A stretch of DNA of 59,320 nucleotides from Metaruminococcus_A gallistercoris. Its GTDB lineage: Bacteria; Bacillota; Clostridia; Oscillospirales; Ruminococcaceae. The notes beneath the pieces are model-generated. The model worked only from the letters and a program-made list of their open reading frames with translations, had not been told where the DNA came from and searched no databases. The stretch lies in the NCBI GenBank assembly GCA_904394975.1, contig CAJFNQ010000018.1:1-59320 (forward strand). Reading direction: 5' to 3'. Below are positions 58,528-59,320 of the stretch, in pieces; positions within the stretch are counted from its first letter, which is position 1; each line of letters starts with the position of its first letter. The translations under genes were made by a program, and so were the position numbers.

Positions 58528-58855
58528 GTGAACGAAACTCCATTCAAATTGTTATTCTCAGCATGATGGAGAATACAAATAATTTTGTGATTGCTTTTGA
58601 TTTATAAAAAACCGACATGTGAAAACATGTCGGTTTTTGCGGGATAAGCGACTAAAATATCCTGTATATTGAGGCAAAAAATTCTCTGCAAATACAGAGT
58701 ATAGGTCTGTCTGTCATAAATACAGGCTTTGTGCGACACGAGAAATTCCACTCAATTCACATCTACTCATTTTATGACAAATCATAACGGATGTCAATTG
58801 CCATTGTTCGCTTGTGTTGAATGATGCGTTTTAAAATAAACTACCTAAAACAGCT
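58528..58855. other. Intergenic region with a terminator
   Basis: 328 bases. Apart from the hairpin at 58605-58638 and the promoter area of the permease gene, nothing is recognised. Confidence 0.55.
58605..58638. terminator. Hairpin terminator
   Basis: ACCGACATGT-GAAA-ACATGTCGGT with A5 and T flanks; it can end the minus-strand YbaN-like transcript, although it lies about 220 bases downstream of its stop. Confidence 0.85.
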
Positions 58856-59245
58856 TCAGCTGCCACTGTTTGTCTGCTTGATGGTCTTGATTCCGAATAT
58901 AAAATAAAAAATATGGAACAACCAAACACAGACTAAAACAATCTGACCAATCAAAATGGCATGCATCATGATAAACCCGATTGACATTAAAACAGTCACT
59001 GTAACCATAATTCGAATTTTTACTTTCCGTGTCATGCCTTTTCCTTTTACAAAACTTTCCAGGTTGTTTTTGTAAAGCTTTGTGCCAATGAACCACCGGT
59101 GTAATTTTTCAGAACTTTTAGCAAAGCAAAACGCTGCCAAAAGCAAAAATGGAAACGCGGGAAGAAGAGGTAATATAGCGCCCACAACACCAAGCGCCAG
59201 TCCGATACATCCTAAAATCACATATAAAATCTTTTTTATTTTCAC
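58856..59245 (-). CDS. YbaN-family (DUF454) inner membrane protein
   Basis: 129 residues with a GTG start after GGAGGAATCAAG. The family signature is GLALGVVGAILPLLPAFPFLLLAAFCFAKSSEKLHRW, split as a first hairpin of two helices (about 8-25 and 28-45), followed by LYKNNLESFVKGKGM and two more helices (about 78-92 and 97-117). DUF454 members are small four-helix membrane proteins of unknown function, in E. coli linked to a haem-related phenotype. No operon partner is visible in the window. Confidence 0.92.
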   Translation of the reverse strand: MKIKKILYVILGCIGLALGVVGAILPLLPAFPFLLLAAFCFAKSSEKLHRWFIGTKLYKNNLESFVKGKGMTRKVKIRIMVTVTVLMSIGFIMMHAILIGQIVLVCVWLFHIFYFIFGIKTIKQTNSGS

Positions 59246-59320
59246 CTTGATTCCTCCAGTCGTTTTTTCTCTTTTTTCGATTCTATTACATGGGAAATAG
59301 CCATCACCGGATGGGAAAAC

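Overview
The window reads as a chromosomal segment of an anaerobic, mid-GC, Gram-positive bacterium, most likely a Clostridia/Oscillospirales-type gut or fermentative species. This is inferred from strong AGGAGG ribosome sites, many rho-independent terminators, a CIRCE heat-shock operator, a QueT transporter with a preQ1 riboswitch, an [FeFe]-hydrogenase-like protein, a clostridial ferredoxin, a minimal SufC/SufBD-type Fe-S pair and a tetracycline-protection-type GTPase. No insertion sequence, phage module or CRISPR array was seen.

Layout. 1-2.4 kb: tRNA-Trp, an empty stretch, then a zinc-ribbon membrane protein and a Cys-rich lipoprotein. 2.5-5.3 kb: a large SF2 helicase with two predicted membrane helices. 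5.3-9.4 kb: an AraC regulator divergent from a Gfo/Idh - Gfo/Idh - TIM-barrel isomerase operon. 9.5-11 kb: an Rrf2 regulator and cysK, sharing one palindromic operator. 11.1-12.9 kb: a ThuA-like + Gfo/Idh operon. 13-16.8 kb: CIRCE/hsp20, a UlaG-like hydrolase, a VOC protein and adenine deaminase with a possible pseudoknotted leader. 16.8-21 kb: a MarR-controlled heterodimeric ABC exporter. 21.3-25 kb: a beta-helix protein, then tandem TPP riboswitches each with a terminator, then thiC. 25.3-32.5 kb (minus strand): GH10 xylanase, a second heterodimeric ABC exporter and a Tet(M)-like GTPase.

32.7-40.8 kb: radC, an SGNH hydrolase, a CadC-type sensor / separate HMA protein / P-type ATPase operon, the SufC-SufBD pair, ferritin, preQ1-queT, a 43-residue membrane microprotein and tRNA-Leu. 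40.9-45.5 kb holds damaged and remodelled genes: a HEPN-like gene frameshifted inside its RX4H motif, a two-component system flanking an amputated ABC permease, and a Fur-family regulator with a QueD-like protein that lacks the usual cysteine. 45.9-50.4 kb: MATE pump, single ABC exporter, phosphotransferase. 50.6-52.6 kb: a membrane protein and a carboxypeptidase-regulatory-domain protein broken by an in-frame TGA. 52.8-59.3 kb: ferredoxin, amidohydrolase, DUF3737 protein, hydrogenase-like protein, SLC13/ArsB-like permease and a YbaN-like protein.

Themes that link the genes are sugar-acid/keto-sugar metabolism (three Gfo/Idh enzymes, ThuA, isomerase, xylanase, beta-helix), drug and metal efflux (five ABC half-transporter genes, MATE, Cd/Zn ATPase, Tet-like GTPase), Fe-S and sulfur metabolism (Rrf2/cysK, SufC-SufBD, ferredoxin, hydrogenase, ferritin), and RNA-based control (two TPP, one preQ1, one candidate pseudoknot). 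The strongest leads for something unusual are the membrane-linked helicase, the HEPN gene broken in its catalytic motif, the tandem TPP attenuators, the Fur/QueD-like pair and the ade leader.
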